DNA of 64,000 bases from Asterella californica (Eukaryota; Streptophyta; Marchantiopsida; Marchantiales; Aytoniaceae). Under the pieces are notes generated by a model that saw only the letters and a list, made by a program, of their open reading frames with translations, was not told the origin of the DNA and made no database searches. The stretch's first letter is position 1; each line of letters begins with the position of its first letter. Positions 37,009-49,542 of this stretch are shown here, in pieces. Made by a program: the position numbers and the translations under genes. The DNA lies in assembly GCA_036924285.1 (NCBI GenBank), contig JAYKYS010000024.1:1550001-1614000 (forward strand), written 5' to 3'.

Positions 37009-38122
37009 TTTCGCGCACCTACCGCCTTGTTGCGCAAGCGGAAGCTCTAGCTCAGTAGGTCGCAAACTTTACACCGCTAACCTGCAAACACAATCACAAG
37101 TTAGCGTCCATGCACCACTTACCTTAGTTCTGTTTGGTCCGGACCGGAGCCGGACCGTCTCCCTAACCATCAAGCTCAGCAATCCTAAGTCCCGACTTAG
37201 ATCCACCTAAGTCGGTCCCAAACATGAGCAAGTCACAAGATGACTTGGGGCGGACTTCTCATAAAGTCCAGGGTCCTAAACGGTGCCTCCAGCACATCTG
37301 GCGGTCCAACCGCCCGTGATGTCCGTCTCGGTCTAGACTCCCGAACGGTGGTCTAACCCGCCGACTCGTTCCCTAGTCTTGCCCCATCCCTTACATCGTT
37401 CCTAAGTCCAGACATCCAAGTCTGGATCGGAACGTGCCTTGGAACCGGCCCAGCCATCACCTCATGCCCCCAGAGTCCGCCCACCGAACCCTGGGGTCGG
37501 GTGACTCGTCCTGGCCCACCCAGGCATCGAGTCCCCCTCATATATACTTCTGGGGATCGGCGGCCCCGCCCTCCTCTTTGGTCCTTGAAAATTATACCAT
37601 AACCCGATTATGGTTCGGCCATAACTTCCAGCTCGGAGGTCAGATCGAGGAGTGTTATATATCACTGGAAAGCTCTCGACGAGATCTTTCCAATGATACC
37701 TCACTTGCCTCGAGATCTTACGTGGAGCTCCGTCCACGACCTAAAACGTCGCTGGAGCTCCAACACTTAGCCATTTTTCCGAAAACCTGTGGTCCAGACC
37801 CAGACTCAAACCCTGTGGTTCGTCTGCGTCTCGGACTCACGTCTCGATCTCACGTCTCGGACCTATGTCTGAGACTCATGTTTCAGCCCGTTCTCAGACT
37901 CACCCCCTTAGGTCAACGTTCGTCTGGGGCCCTCTTGGGGTAGGCCCTTATGTCCTAACCCAAGGTTCCAACCTTGGTTCAGAGAACCACTTAGGGTTCA
38001 TCTGATCTCGACTTCCCGATCAAACCGTTAAGTCTTACTCGCAGCGTCCACAACCTAGCGCAAGTCCGCTAGAGTTCTGTTGTTCGCGTCTGCGTCCGAT
38101 CTTGAGAATGAGAGGCGCGACA
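37009..38122 (-). mobile_element. Element E solo LTR
   Basis: 1114 bp, in element orientation TGTCGCGCC…GCGCGAAA. It is flanked by a perfect 5-bp duplication AGTGG (37004-37008 and 38123-38127). A1 lacks this segment at the same place. It is a solo LTR, left by recombination between two LTRs. On the minus strand TATATATGAG at about 37546-37539 is a good TATA box. Confidence 0.92.
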
Positions 38123-38510
38123 AGTGGACTGGATTTGCTTTTGTGTCAAGAGAGGCTTGGTACGAATCTCGAGTGACTTGGTGAGTTGTTTGTTGTTTCG
38201 AGAAGGTGGAAGTTGGGAACTAGGCCTGTGCCTCCTGATCTTCCGAGCTTCTAAAATCCGCATCTTTCTAGAGAGACTAGAAGATTGGAAAGGCTGGCAG
38301 AATGCACGAGAAGATGTGAGGGTCTGTTACGGGTCTTTTTCTGTCTGACCTATAACAGCCTATTCCTTCTTCTTCGTGAACTTAGAAGAGAGTTGTGAGA
38401 AGTCTTGATGACAGAATCTAGAGAGAATGGTCGAGGGTCATGTCTTCTCATCATGCAACAAGCTTCTACAGAGTGTGTACGTTTCGCGCACCTACCGGCT
38501 TGTTGCGCAA

Positions 38511-39145
38511 GTCAGTCTCACCAACTCAACATCGTCCCGAATCCTTTGATACTCCGGAGTGAATTGCCCTGCAAGCAACTCCTTGAACTCTTTCCAACTA
38601 AGCGCCGAGACGGTCAAGGCATGCTCATCCCTGTATGCAGTCCACCAGAGAAGCGCATGGTCTTTCAGGAACGTAACCGCCGCTCTCACCTTGTCAGACT
38701 CCTTAGCCTGTTGCGCCTCAAAGTATAGATCCAACTCAGTTAAGAAATCCTTAACCTTGCGAGCCCGTCCTATACCTGAAAACGGGGTCGGCAAATTCGT
38801 CTTACAAAGCTTCCAAGTAGACGAGGAACTTCCTTGGCCTGTCTCAAGCTCGGCGATACGTTTGTTCCTGGAGAGTATACCCTCCTGCATGGTCTTAATC
38901 ATCTTGATGAGTTCCGCATACAGAGCTCCTTGACTTCCCGCGTCTGAATCGTTGGGCACCGCTGGCAAGACTCCATCTTGCTACACCGGTGCCGCAGCTG
39001 GTACAGGGCTCCCTTGACGTTGGGACGAAGGTTGTCGGTTGTCGTCCCCTGACTGTGCCTCGGGGTTAGCTCGAGTCGATCTGTTCTCATTAGCCGCTCC
39101 TCGTTTCTTGGTCTTCCTCTTGGAACTCTGTCCTTCGTCGACCAT
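38511..39145 (-). pseudogene. Element E gag, truncated
   Basis: ATG at 39145 begins MVDEGQSSKRKTKKRG; one TAG (38983-38981) falls where Gln fits (PV*QDG). The capsid follows: FSGIGRARKVKDFLTELDLYF, FLKDHALLWWTAYRDE and FKELLAGQFTP, a standard gypsy Gag pattern. The frame runs into the LTR remnant at the deletion joint (VRLTCATSR). There is no zinc knuckle left. Confidence 0.85.
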
Positions 39146-39252
39146 CGCTCCAAGTGTTCACCTAGAAACGCTGATCCGCTTCGTGTCTTGCGTCCTTCCT
39201 CAAGCGTCCAGTCTTCAGCCGCTACCTCAAGTTCTCGCTCACCGAAGCGTCG

Positions 39253-39264
39253 GCTCTGATACCA
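39253..39264 (-). promoter_or_regulatory. Element E primer binding site (tRNA-iMet)
   Basis: The minus strand reads TGGTATCAGAGC two bases after the LTR end. Confidence 0.93.
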
Positions 39265-39266
39265 CG

Positions 39267-40378
39267 TTTCGCGCACCTACCGCCTTGTTGCGTCAGCGGA
39301 AGCTCTAGCTCAGTAGGTCACAAACTTTACACCGCTAACCTGCAAACACAATCACAAGTTAGCGTCCATGCACCACTTACTTTAGTTCTGTTTGGTCCGG
39401 ACCGGAGCCGGACCGTCTCCCTAACCATCAAGCTCAGCAATCCTAAGTCCCGACTTAGATCCACCTAAGTCGGTCCCAAACATGAGCAAGTCACAAGATG
39501 ACTTGGGGCGGACTTCTCATAAAGTCCAGGGTCCTAAACGGTGCCTCCAGCACACCTGGCGGTCCAACCGCCCGTGATGTCCGTCTCGGTCTAGGCTCCC
39601 GAACGGTGGTCTAACCCGCCGACTCGTTCTCTAGTCTTGCCCCATCCCTTACATCGTTCCTAAGTCCAGACATCCAAGTCTGGATCGGAACGTGCCTTGG
39701 AACCGGCCCAGCCATCACCTCATGCCCCCAGAGTCCGCCCGCCGAACCATGGGGTCGGGTGACTCGTCCTGGCCCACCCAGGCATCGAGTCCCCCTCATA
39801 TATACTTCTGGGGATCGGCGGCTCCGCCCTCCTCTTTGGTCATTGAGAATTATACCACAACTTGATTGTGGTTCGGCCATAACTTCCAGCTCGGAGGTCA
39901 GATCGAGGAGTGTTATATATCACTAGAAAGCTCTCGACGAGATCTTTCCAATGATACCTCATTCGCCTCGAGATCTTACGTGGAGCTCCGTGCACGACCT
40001 AAAACGTCGCTGGAGCTCCAACACTTAGCCATTTTTCCGAAAACCTGTGGTCCAAACCCAGACTCAAACCCTGTGGTTCGTCTGCGTCTCGGACCCACGT
40101 CTCGGTCTCACGTCTCGGACCTATGTCTGAGACTCATGTTTCAGCCCGTTCTCAGACTCACCCCCTTAGGTCAGCGTTCGTCTGGGGCCCTCTTGGGGTA
40201 AGCCCTTATGTCCTAACCCAAAGTTCCAACCTTGGTTCAGAGAACCACTTAGGGTTCATCTGATCTCGACTTCCCGGCCAAGCCGTTAAGTCTTACTCGC
40301 AGCGTCCACAACCTAACGCAAGTCCTCTAGGGTTCTGTTGTTCGCGTCTGCGCCTGATCTTGAGAATGAGGGGCGACA
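39267..40378 (-). repeat. Element E 5' LTR
   Basis: 1112 bp, about 98% like the solo LTR at 37009-38122 by eye. It has the same TATATATGAG promoter element on the minus strand (about 39803-39796). Confidence 0.92.
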
Positions 40379-40892
40379 GTATGAGAGACGAGGAGTCGGA
40401 ATAACAGAGTATGAAGGGTTTGTGTCTATTGTGAGGTTAGAATGTGTGTCGGAAGCAGAACACATGTGAGACTAGTGAAGGGAAGCCTGACTGCTAGAAG
40501 CCTTCCGAGAACGTTATTGAATCGGAAGCTGTCCCAAGATTCTTCTTGGAGGTCATTGTCACCGCAGGAGCCCGCGACCGTCTTTTGAACTTTTCATACA
40601 CTTTGCTTATCGCATATCTTCTATCTTTTGTTAGGAAGTAGGATGTAATGCAAGGTGGGATGTCTTCTTAGGAATCCATGCGATGCCTTGCTTAGTTAAG
40701 ATTATTTAGATATAGCTCGGAAGACGAGAAGAGCTTAGGAAGCAGTGTTAGAATCCTGGAAGACGGAGTAGTTGCCTTCTGGAAGACTAGATTCGTCTTC
40801 TGAGAGGAGAAGCTAGACTATGAGAACTTGGGAAGGACTGAGCCTTCGGCTCAGAGTAAGTACGTGTGGCTTAGTGCAACAGAGCTTCAAGT

Positions 40893-43186
40893 ATGTCGAT
40901 GCATCCTCGAGGGTTGGTGTTACCGGCAATAGAGTTGGCCGAGGCCAAACCCTTCATCAAGGAGTTGGTTCTCGACTTCTTCTTGTGGGACTGGAACCTC
41001 GCAGACCAGGGTCCTCTGGAGGAGGTTTGGGCAGCATTACCTCTCCGCAACCACGCACCTGCGAAGGTAGGAGTTGTCCGAAGAAGACCATCTTCCTAGA
41101 TAGTAGATTGGTGACGTATGGCTTTTCACAGGACAGAAGCAGAGAACAAGGGCTACGAGTTAGAGAAGAATATCCTATCGATGATCTCGGAGAGATGGCA
41201 TGTGCTTAAGAGCACAACTTGTCTCTTCTTGGAGGACAGGCAGGGAAGGAACGGATAGAAGGTATAAGCTTACCGGGAGCCGCAGAAGCGTCTTCTGACG
41301 AAGCTGTTCTTTCATCTCTTTCTCAAGGAGAAGACGCAGAATACGAGGTACCTAGAAGACCAGGACGTGGAGTTCTTGGAGGCTGTGTGGGAAGGATTGC
41401 CCGTGAACTGGGGCACGTTCTTCCATGCATATGTGCAGCGGAGCTAGTGTACTTAGGCATCTCGGTAGGAGGACATCTGACACCGTTCCTCTGCTACTTA
41501 TACGTGGTCAAGGGGGACCTGACGGAGGATCAGTTGGCAAGATATGGACCAACAGGGCAGCACGAGATGAAGGAGGAGACCTCGCGAGAAGACGATCGAG
41601 CAGCAGCAATGACTCCTCCTCTCACTCTGATGTAGCAGTTGAGGTCAAGTACTCATCAGAAGACGCTTGTGGTGAGAGAAGACGACTCCATTGGGTCAGA
41701 AGACGCGACATCATCAAGGAAGATGGGTCCTAGAAGTGTGCCTAGGAAGACCACCTCCCTCTCGATCATTCACTCTGGATCGGAGTCCGACTATCAGGAG
41801 GAGCCGCTGAGTATCCGATCTGAGCAGAAGACCGCTTCTGCAACACCAGGGAATCTTTCAAAGACTCCAGAAGACGAAGGTTGGATGGATATTCCTACTG
41901 CAATGCGAGGAAGCGCAGTAAAGAGGACCGCCTCTGTCATGGGGAGAGATCTTCCACCACGGAAGATGAGAAGAGTAGCTTCTTCCCGTGAAGCAAAAGA
42001 CGACAGCAGCAGAAGAAGAGTAGCTTCTTCCAGAAGCAAAAGACGACAGCAGCACCTCAGACTGGATCGTGAGGATGAGTCTGTCTTCCGCGAGAAGAAG
42101 GCTGGAGGAGTTCAGCGCCTTCTTCCACTCGGAGATCCAGCCAGCTATGGAGTTGGTGGAGAAGAGAGCGATGACTCAGGAGAAGCCACTACAACCTAGA
42201 TTCGGTCTGTGCACCCTGATGCGGCAGGAAGAAGATCAGAAGAAGGTAGAAGTGCTAGAAGCCAACCTCCGCATCACGGAGAAGCTCGCAGCGAAGTATA
42301 AGATGGAAGCAGCCGCTTCTGCCAAGAAGTTAGCGCAGCTGAGGAAGAGCAACCAGAAGTTGCAGACGCGTTTACAGCAGCGTGACCAGGAGGTTCTGCG
42401 AGTCCGAGATAAGATCACCGCCCTTGCAGAGGAGAAGACGACGTGGAAGACACTGCGGGAGACCATAGAAGCACAAACGGCAGCCGAGAAGATGCAGCGG
42501 GAAGCAGCGAAAGCTCGTGCGCAGGGGTTGCTAGCTGAGACGGTAGAAGCGCTTCGGAAGAATTCAACTTCACCGCGGGTAGGAAGCTTCTTACCTTAGC
42601 TAGGGAGTGGGACGACGAGTCTAGAACGATGTTGGTGGAGTGCAAGGAGAGCATGTTTCGGTACTTGGATCGGCAGATAGAGGGAGTGAAGACACTCTAC
42701 GGTCTTCCCTCCATTCTGCCACCAGCAACTGCATCTTCCCAAGTCCCAAGATCATTGATCGGATCAGACTTGGAGAAGGAGGAGTTCGACCTCGCTGTCC
42801 ACTTGATAGTGATAGCGTTGGAAGCCGAGAAGACCTCAGAAGAAGCCCCGGAAGACAAGGTGTCTTTAGGAAGACAAGAAGAAGAGTTGTCTTCCAAGGT
42901 ATTCTGAGTGAAGGAAACGACTTCCCCGGATCCCTATGAGGTCACCATGGCTCCCAGTGTTGAACTAGTGCCTCAGAAGAGCGAGGAAGCACAAGTCGAC
43001 TTAGCTTCCCAGAAGACGCTTCTGTCTTCCGAAGTAGCATCCGGCGAGCCCACTGCGAATGTTGAGGAGGAAACCACCTCAGTGACACCCGAGGTATTCG
43101 CTGGGCTTCCCAGCTTATCAGAAGCCGAGTTAGGAGTTCAGGTAGGAGCATATCAGATGGAGATTTCCTCCGAGCAAATAGATTAG
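40893..43186 (+). pseudogene. A2 extra ORF (ORF1) with coiled coil
   Basis: Several frames carry one long protein. The start is MSMHPRGLVLPAIEL. 41219-41635 has ELVYLGISVGGHLTPFLCYLY, as in A1. A Ser/acidic/Arg-rich middle (41.4-42.1 kb) follows. 42180-42580 is strongly coiled-coil (LEANLRITEKLAAKYKMEA, LAQLRKSNQKLQTRLQQRDQ). The tail (42629-43186) is Glu/Ser-rich and ends SSEQID. Frame changes, TAG at 41633-41635 and other stops show decay. An extra protein upstream of gag is known in some long gypsy elements of the Tat/Ogre type; membership there is only a guess. Confidence 0.65.
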
Positions 43187-44713
43187 ACAGCAAAGCGCAG
43201 GAGACAAGTTGATATTTCTAAACTTAGTAGGAACCGAACATGCTATCTTAGGAGATGGCAGTTTTAGTGCAATATTAGATAGGTGATCATGTGGCAGAGT
43301 AGGCAGCGCAAGAGTAGCAAGGTGGATGGCTAAACAAGAAGGGGGACCGCTTGCATGTGCGGTGGCAGCCTTCTGACAGCGCCAATCTCTCCCTGGTTGT
43401 AGTTGAGGATTGGAAGGGATCCCCTCTACGTCTCAAGGCAGATGCATAAGTAGGATCAAAGAGTAGATTTTGATACACACTAGACACGCACATGCGCATA
43501 GTGCACACTACATCCAATATGAGAGACATACGAATAGACTGGGATTAAACCGAGGGGGTCTGCATTCTCTCGTTGCCAACAGTGGTTCGAAGATGTAGAT
43601 AGAGGTAGTGAGCAGTTTAGGAGCAGGGAATGACATCCTCGTGTAGTCTTGCTGGCTAAACTGGTGTGTCGAGGAGTAGGAGCATACAGTAGAGAGAGTG
43701 AGCTTCCCAACACCGATGTACCTTCTTCTCGGAGAATGGATTGCTGATTTCAGTGCAGAAGCTTTATTTCTATCTTCTAGGTAGTGGGTTTTCTTGAATT
43801 CACTTCCGATTGTGCATGGGAAGCATTCTTCTTGAGTGGCGGTGACTGTCAGCAGTTATGCATATTCGCAGCTTGGCTCATCTAGTGGAGCACTTCGGAT
43901 CCACGTATGGACGGTCCTATGGATAAGTGATCCTAGAAGACAGAGTAGTCGAAGCAACGAGAGAACAAGAAAGAAGCTTTCTTCTCACAGCAGAAGACGA
44001 CATCCTCAAGTAGAAGACTGTGTAATTGTACGCACGTTTGTAGTCTTCCTCCCTAAACTATTACAAGCATGGATGGCTTGTTAGTCAGGATCCGGACTAG
44101 AAGATTGTCGGAGTCTTAATTTCTTATTCTTATCTTGTTTTTCTCTCGTTTGGATTTTCCCTTTTTCCCCATCTTCCCCCATCTTCTCATCTTCTTATCT
44201 TCTTCTAGTGAGCTTCCGAGACTTCTATTGAGCTTCCGTGAAGATGAATGTCGTTGTAGTGTTACATGAAGTCCGTTTCTGCAAGCAGAAGCCTTGGAAG
44301 GCTACATGGGGCATACACCATGTGATTAATCTAACCCGTTGGAACGTGAAAGAGCGAGGTGTGAGAGCCGTAGCTAGTCGACTTCTACGAAGCAGGAGCA
44401 GTCTTCTGGAGGCGTGAGAAGTCAAGTAGAACCTCCAGAAGCCGAGAATTGCTTCGAGAAGACGGTATTGAGAAGACCGGAAGAAGTGACCTGGAAGCAG
44501 GAAGCGTCTTCCTGAGCTTCTCTGTAGATAGTTGTGTGATATTTTAGATCGTAGCTGTTTGTTTAGGTCCATGGCACCTTCTGAAGGACCTAGAAGCCGT
44601 GTGGTTTTGTGAGAAGACAAGATTTCTAGGTAAAACTCGTATGTTTGTGTGTTTGAACGAATCTTAGAACTTAGAACAGTGTTACTTGTGCAAATCCTCT
44701 GTGGGAACAATCA
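43187..44713 (+). other. A2 spacer, no gene seen
   Basis: Non-coding, with many GAAGA and TTCTTC runs and a pyrimidine tract (about 44140-44210). The 161-codon minus-strand ORF at 44710-44225 has no recognisable domain. The spacer ends where inverted LTR sequence starts. Confidence 0.5.
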
Positions 44714-45581
44714 CTGGGGAAGCGCGGGGGATACCAACAAAGGCGAGAAGCAGTGGGGAAGGAGAGAGAACATGGGAAGAACCTCTACTGTCTTCTGTAG
44801 ACTTCCCGAGCTATCTTCGATCTTCCGCGCGCTTCTAGTTCGGGTTCCAGCTCCAATGCAACCCCACAAGGCTGCTTCCGCTGTCAGCTTCTGGCTACGT
44901 CTCAATTCCACCTTCGATGAGCGACAATATTGTTCAGCAAGTCATGAAAATAGTCATGGAACATATATACGAACCTAGATTCCTCGACACCTCCCACGGG
45001 TTCCGTCTCGGAAGAGGGTGTCATTCCACTTCAGTCACCCTCCAATGTCAGCTTCCGGTTGCTCACAGAAAACGTCTTCCACCTACTATGCTTCCTACGC
45101 TTCAGCAATTCGATCTTGCCTTCTTGCTAGCTTCGAATCGATCCTAATCCTCACTTGATTTCACCTCGCTGTCTCCTCACTCAAGGCTCACTCTCGAATC
45201 GAACTTCTCAATCAAGAAACGCTCCTGCTGCGAGAAGTTGGAAATCTGCTAATGCGCTTCATGCGCATCTTCCTCGCAGTTTAGAGGTTTAGACCCTAGA
45301 TGACCTACCTAACCTACCGACCTCCTTGGTGTTATCTAGTAGGTACACCCACTCTTTTACCAGGTTAAGCTTCCGCGGTTGCCATCTTCTGGAAGATGCG
45401 TGTCTTCCGCCATCTGTCGTCTTCCGAAGAAGTCAACATCTTATTACAAAAAGCTCGTAAGATCATCTTCCTGCTACGGAAGCCGTAATCTTAAGTAACA
45501 ACGCTTCTTCAGTTATACAAACAAGTTATTAATCTTAAAAATTTCAAAAAATCGTGAATCTTGTAATTTGTAGGCACCACA
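44714..45581 (-). repeat. Family A 3' LTR fragment (element C)
   Basis: Inverted match to 35859-36705 of the A2 LTR, ending at the shared CGCTTCCCC. The purine tract GAGAGTGGG just outside it is the likely polypurine tract. Confidence 0.85.
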
Positions 45582-45639
45582 TACGCCCACTCTCACATAT
45601 TTTGCGTCCCCGCACACATCAGCGCTTCAGCACTTCTGT

Positions 45640-47097
45640 TCACGTCCAGTACTTCTTGACACGCCACCCATTTACACGAGTGGTCATCAACGTACCGTCC
45701 AACTCTTCCAACTGCAAGGAGCCATCGGTGAAGACCTCCAAGACGCGATAAGGACCCATCCAGCGAAGATGAAGTTTCCTAGGAAACTTAAGATGTCGGT
45801 TGTCATAGAGAAGAACCAAGTCCCCATCTACGACGGTCACCTTCTTCAGCTTGCCATCGTAGTTCACCTTACGTTGCGCTTGTACCTCGTACGTCTTCTC
45901 CAAAGCTGCATTCCTGTCTTCTTCAAACTCTACAAAGTTTAGAAGACGCTGCTCCTGGCTTTCCTCTTTTTCCATTCGTTCGGTAACAGCTAACCTGTAA
46001 GTAGGGACCTCTAACTCAATGGGCACAATAGGTGTCATGCCATAAGTTAGGTAGAAGGGTGTCTTCTGGGTCGTGACCTTAGGTGAAATCTTGAAAGCCC
46101 ATAACACAGATGGCAATTTCGTGTCCCAATCATACGCATGGTTAACAGTTATCTTATTCAGGATGTTACATAGAAGACCGTTCGACTTCTCCGTCGGTCC
46201 GTTCGCTTTCAGGTTGTATGACGTCGTCTTCCTATGCTTAATCTTGAAATATTGGGTCAGGAGGGAGATAGTCTCATTTAAGAAATGAGTACTTCTATCT
46301 GATACCAATTCCAACGGACATCCGTACCGAGTGATAATGTTATGCTAGAGGAACCTGGCTACTACTGCGGCGTCGTTCTTCCTTGTTGCTTCGCCTTCCA
46401 CCATCTTGGTAGCATAGTCGGTAGCTATCAGAATATACCGTGCTCGTGTTCTTCTAGCCACCGGAGCGATAGACCCAACAAAGTCGATTCCCCACTTTTC
46501 AAAAGAAGCAAGCGGAAGAATGAGAGTAAGAGGTCACCTCGTAGTAGCTGTTGGTCTTCCCATCCTCTGGCACGCATCGCATTTCCTGATCTCCTGAAAA
46601 GTGTCTCTGTACATGGTCGACCACCTGTATCCGGCGTCTAACATCTTCTTCACTGTGGTCTTCAGCCCGTAGTGACCCCCAGCATCTTCGAGGTGAAGAC
46701 CTGTGATTACTGGCTTAATCTCTGAAGGCTCCAGGCATCTTCTTAGCTTCTCGTCATGTCCCTTCCGAAACAGGTTACCCTGGAAGATGGCGTAAGGACC
46801 TACCTTGTGTAAGAAGACAGCCCTCTGCTCCGCATCCAATCCCTCGGGATACTGTTGGTCTTCCAAGAACTTCCTCAAGTCCTTGAAGATCGACTCTTCT
46901 GTGGAAGTCGCAAAGACTGGATCAGAAGATCTAGTCTCGTCTTCTGGGAAGCAGGCGGTACGCCCCCCCTCAGATGAAAGTGTCTCTGCAAAAACTGAAA
47001 ACAGCTTCTCGTCAGGAAACTCGTCTTCCACTTCATCTTCTCGTCGTTCCGTCTCTAATCTGGATACGTAGTCAGCATTAACATGCTGTCTTCCAGG
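45640..47097 (-). pseudogene. Element C RNase H end and integrase
   Basis: It begins GRQHVNADYVSR, the RNase H end cut by element D. The integrase zinc domain follows (H..H..C-X2-C, ending CDACQRMG), then FEKWGIDFVG, LVSDRSTHF and PTEKSNGLL (DDE residues), and MGPYRVLEVF (GPY/F). TGA at 46536-46534 and TAG at 46347-46345 break it. It ends VKKYWT about 60 bp before the LTR. Confidence 0.87.
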
Positions 47098-47099
47098 CC

Positions 47100-47874
47100 T
47101 GTGACCCTCAAGCTTGCTACCGGTCCTATCTCTCACCCAGGGTAAACCTCTGATGGCCTTTGAGGAGGCGCATCATGGAACTAAGAGGCCTCGGCTAAAT
47201 CCCACTCTCAACATTCTCATATCTCTTCCTCATTGGGAACGAGAACTCTCATGGAGACGCAGAGATGAAAAACACACCCTTTATAGATATGGCCTAACGG
47301 CTTCCAAATACAAGACAAAGGGAGGATGAGAGGTCACTCCACAACCCCTCTATTTATACTACTGCAGATTTACCATGGTAACTACTTGTAAATTTGATTT
47401 ACTGCAATTTACCGAGACCAAGTCAAAGGTAAAAGTCCTAAGTCAAGAGTAGATTTCTCCTCCTTTGACTCTACTCTAATAATTAGGATCCTTCTAGAAG
47501 TATAAAGGAATCTTTGAAAGGATTGCTCCTTATAAGACAAAATACTAACACATAATTGAGCAAAAAAGGTCAACAACCCTCTTGATTGTTTGACCCTTAA
47601 GTCTCTACAACCAATAAAAATCAGTCACGCATAAGACAAGAGTGTATTATTCACATCTTTGTCATTTTATGCACAACCAAACAAAATAGTAGTTCTCACA
47701 CTTTGGAATATTCTAATATTCTGCCCTCAAATACCTCCAACTCTAACTGTGACTACTCCTAGTTATCTGTCACTAACTTAGAGTATGGTCTAGCCTTGGG
47801 ACTTATTTAGAAGACTCACCACACATAGTTATAACTTATCACATATTTACTACTATGCAACCCCTTGTGTTACA
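47100..47874 (-). repeat. Element D 3' LTR
   Basis: 775 bp matching 54000-54782; the main differences are small indels and a few transitions. It is preceded on the minus strand by CCGGGGGTAAA, the likely polypurine tract. Confidence 0.93.
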
Positions 47875-47886
47875 TTTACCCCCGGA

Positions 47887-49542
47887 CTAAGTTTTCACTC
47901 CGTCCTCGGAGTGAACGGTGACTTTCCTTTGATGGAAGAGCTTGAGCTTGTCGTGATTCACCCGGTCAAACCTCCGTCCTCCTAGCTCTTTCAAGTCGTA
48001 TGTAAAATTACTCCATACCTTCTCGACAATGAAAGGACCAAAGTAACGTGGAAGGAACTTCTTCCTAGCTCTCTTATACCTAATGGCATCAAAAAGCATT
48101 ACCATATCTCCTTTCTTGAACGGCTTCACTTCTCTCTTACCGAGACGCTTGTCGTAATATTTCTTCTGACGTTCTTGCGCCTTCTCCATCTGAACCATTG
48201 CCACCACTCGTGCTTCCTCCAACTCCAATAGTTGCTCCCTTCTAGACTTCTCAGCTGCTGCTCCAATCGACCTCTTTAATCTCTTGTGGACAGTTTGAAA
48301 GGTAGGTAAATCAAACTGTATGGGCAACTTCGATTCCACACCATAAACAAGATGAAAAGGAGTGTACCCCGTCGAAGTCTTCGTAGTAGTCCTATACTCC
48401 CACAAGATTGCATGTAACCTCTTATCCCAGTTGTGCTTCGCGTCCTCCATATCAGCATCCTTGGCCAGCATCGCACACAAGGTATGATTGGTCTTCTCAG
48501 CTAACCCGTTAGCGTTCGGTTTGTAAGAAGTTGTCACTCGCGGCTTGATGGAGAAATGTTCCAACATAGCGGTTGTGATGCTTCCCACAAATTCACCACC
48601 CCTATCAGAAACCAACTCAAGAGGGCATCCAAACCTAGTAATGATCCGTTCTCATAAGAAACGGCCAACCTCTTCCTCACTTGTGGCTTTAAGTGGTCTG
48701 GCTTCCACCCACTTGGTCAAATAATCGGTTGCAATCACGATATATCTGTTACCACGAGGTGTTTTGTTTAAAGGACCGACATGATCAATTCCTCATTTCT
48801 CAAACGGACCTAGCACAGGAACTGATCTCAAGGGAGGAGTGCTAGTAGACTTCTTGACAAAGGCTTGGCACACATCGCAAGTTCTGCAATACTCCAAACA
48901 GTCCTTGAAAATACCTTTCCAATGATATCTAGCGTCTAAGATTTTGAAAGCCGTCACCTTACCAGCAAAGTGACCACCACATACAGGTCCATCGTGAAAC
49001 TCCAGCATCAACCTTGCAGCTTCCTCCTTGCCCACAGCCCGTCGTAGCAATCCATCTGCACCTTGATGGAAAAGAACTCCTTCAACAATGGTGTATGGCT
49101 TACACCTCCTCAGTAGAGCATTCTTCTCTCTCGCTCGCATACCTTCAGGAAATGATCCGTCAGAAAGGAAATTCCACACCTCCTTGTACTCTTCCGGCAC
49201 CTCGCTGCTCAACGTGATGGTCATCATCAAGTCTTCATCCGGAAAAGTATCATCTAATAGTTCTTCCCCCAATTCATCGTAAGCTCTAGACAACAAATCT
49301 GCGTTGGCATGCTTCCTCCCCGGTCTATCCTCAATGACGTAATCATATTCTACCATGAGGATCTTCCATCGAGCTATCCTTCCCTCCGCGTTGGGCTTAT
49401 TGAAGATGTACTTCAAAGCTTTATGATCAATCACTATAGAAAATTTTCCTCCTAACAGATAGTGCTGAAACTTCTTCAAAGCAAAGATTACGGCCAACCC
49501 TTCTCTCTCTGTCACAGAATAGTTCTTCTCAGCCTGCACCAT
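47887..49542 (-). pseudogene. Element D RNase H and integrase
   Basis: 49542-48793 carries AEKNYSVTEREGLAVIFAL, DHKALKYIF and RKHANADLLSR (RNase H), then the integrase zinc domain (FHDGPVCGGH … CRTCDVCQ). 48615-47887 carries the core, LVSDRGGEF and LAEKTNHTL, and RYFGPFIVEKV (GPY/F). Between them, TGA at 48795-48793 sits where Trp fits (FEK*GIDHVGP), and a second TGA follows near 48653. It ends EDGVKT, 13 bp before the LTR. No chromodomain. Confidence 0.9.

Larger units (their letters stand above)
38482..40378 (-). mobile_element. Element E: internally deleted Ty3/gypsy copy
   Basis: Minus orientation. The full 5' LTR is 39267-40378, then a tRNA-iMet primer site, then partial gag, then only the last 29 bases of the 3' LTR (38482-38510). 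The target duplication is GTACG (38477-38481) and GTATG (40379-40383), differing by one C/T at a CpG. Everything from mid-gag through pol and most of the 3' LTR is deleted. Confidence 0.9.
35859..44713 (+). mobile_element. A2: family A gypsy element, 5' LTR, ORF1 and spacer
   Basis: Same-orientation insertion into the A1 ORF1. The LTR pieces are 35859-37003, 38123-38481 and 40379-about 40880, interrupted by a solo E LTR and a deleted E copy. ORF1 remains run 40893-43186. A spacer follows to 44713, where homology flips to an inverted LTR fragment. No plus-strand gag-pol or 3' LTR follows; the minus-strand block C supplies those parts. Confidence 0.82.

Noticed and set aside
37353..37943. ORFs of 60-170 codons in the element E LTR
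   Set aside because: They recur at 39611-40201 only because the LTR is repeated; no domain, and the region includes LTR promoter sequence.
44225..44710. 161-codon minus-strand ORF as a gene
   Set aside because: No domain, low-complexity from GAAGA/TCTTC runs, and it stops at the inversion joint.
47114..47329. 71-codon ORF repeated at 54014-54307 as a gene pair
   Set aside because: Both are inside the element D LTRs, on the strand opposite to the element.
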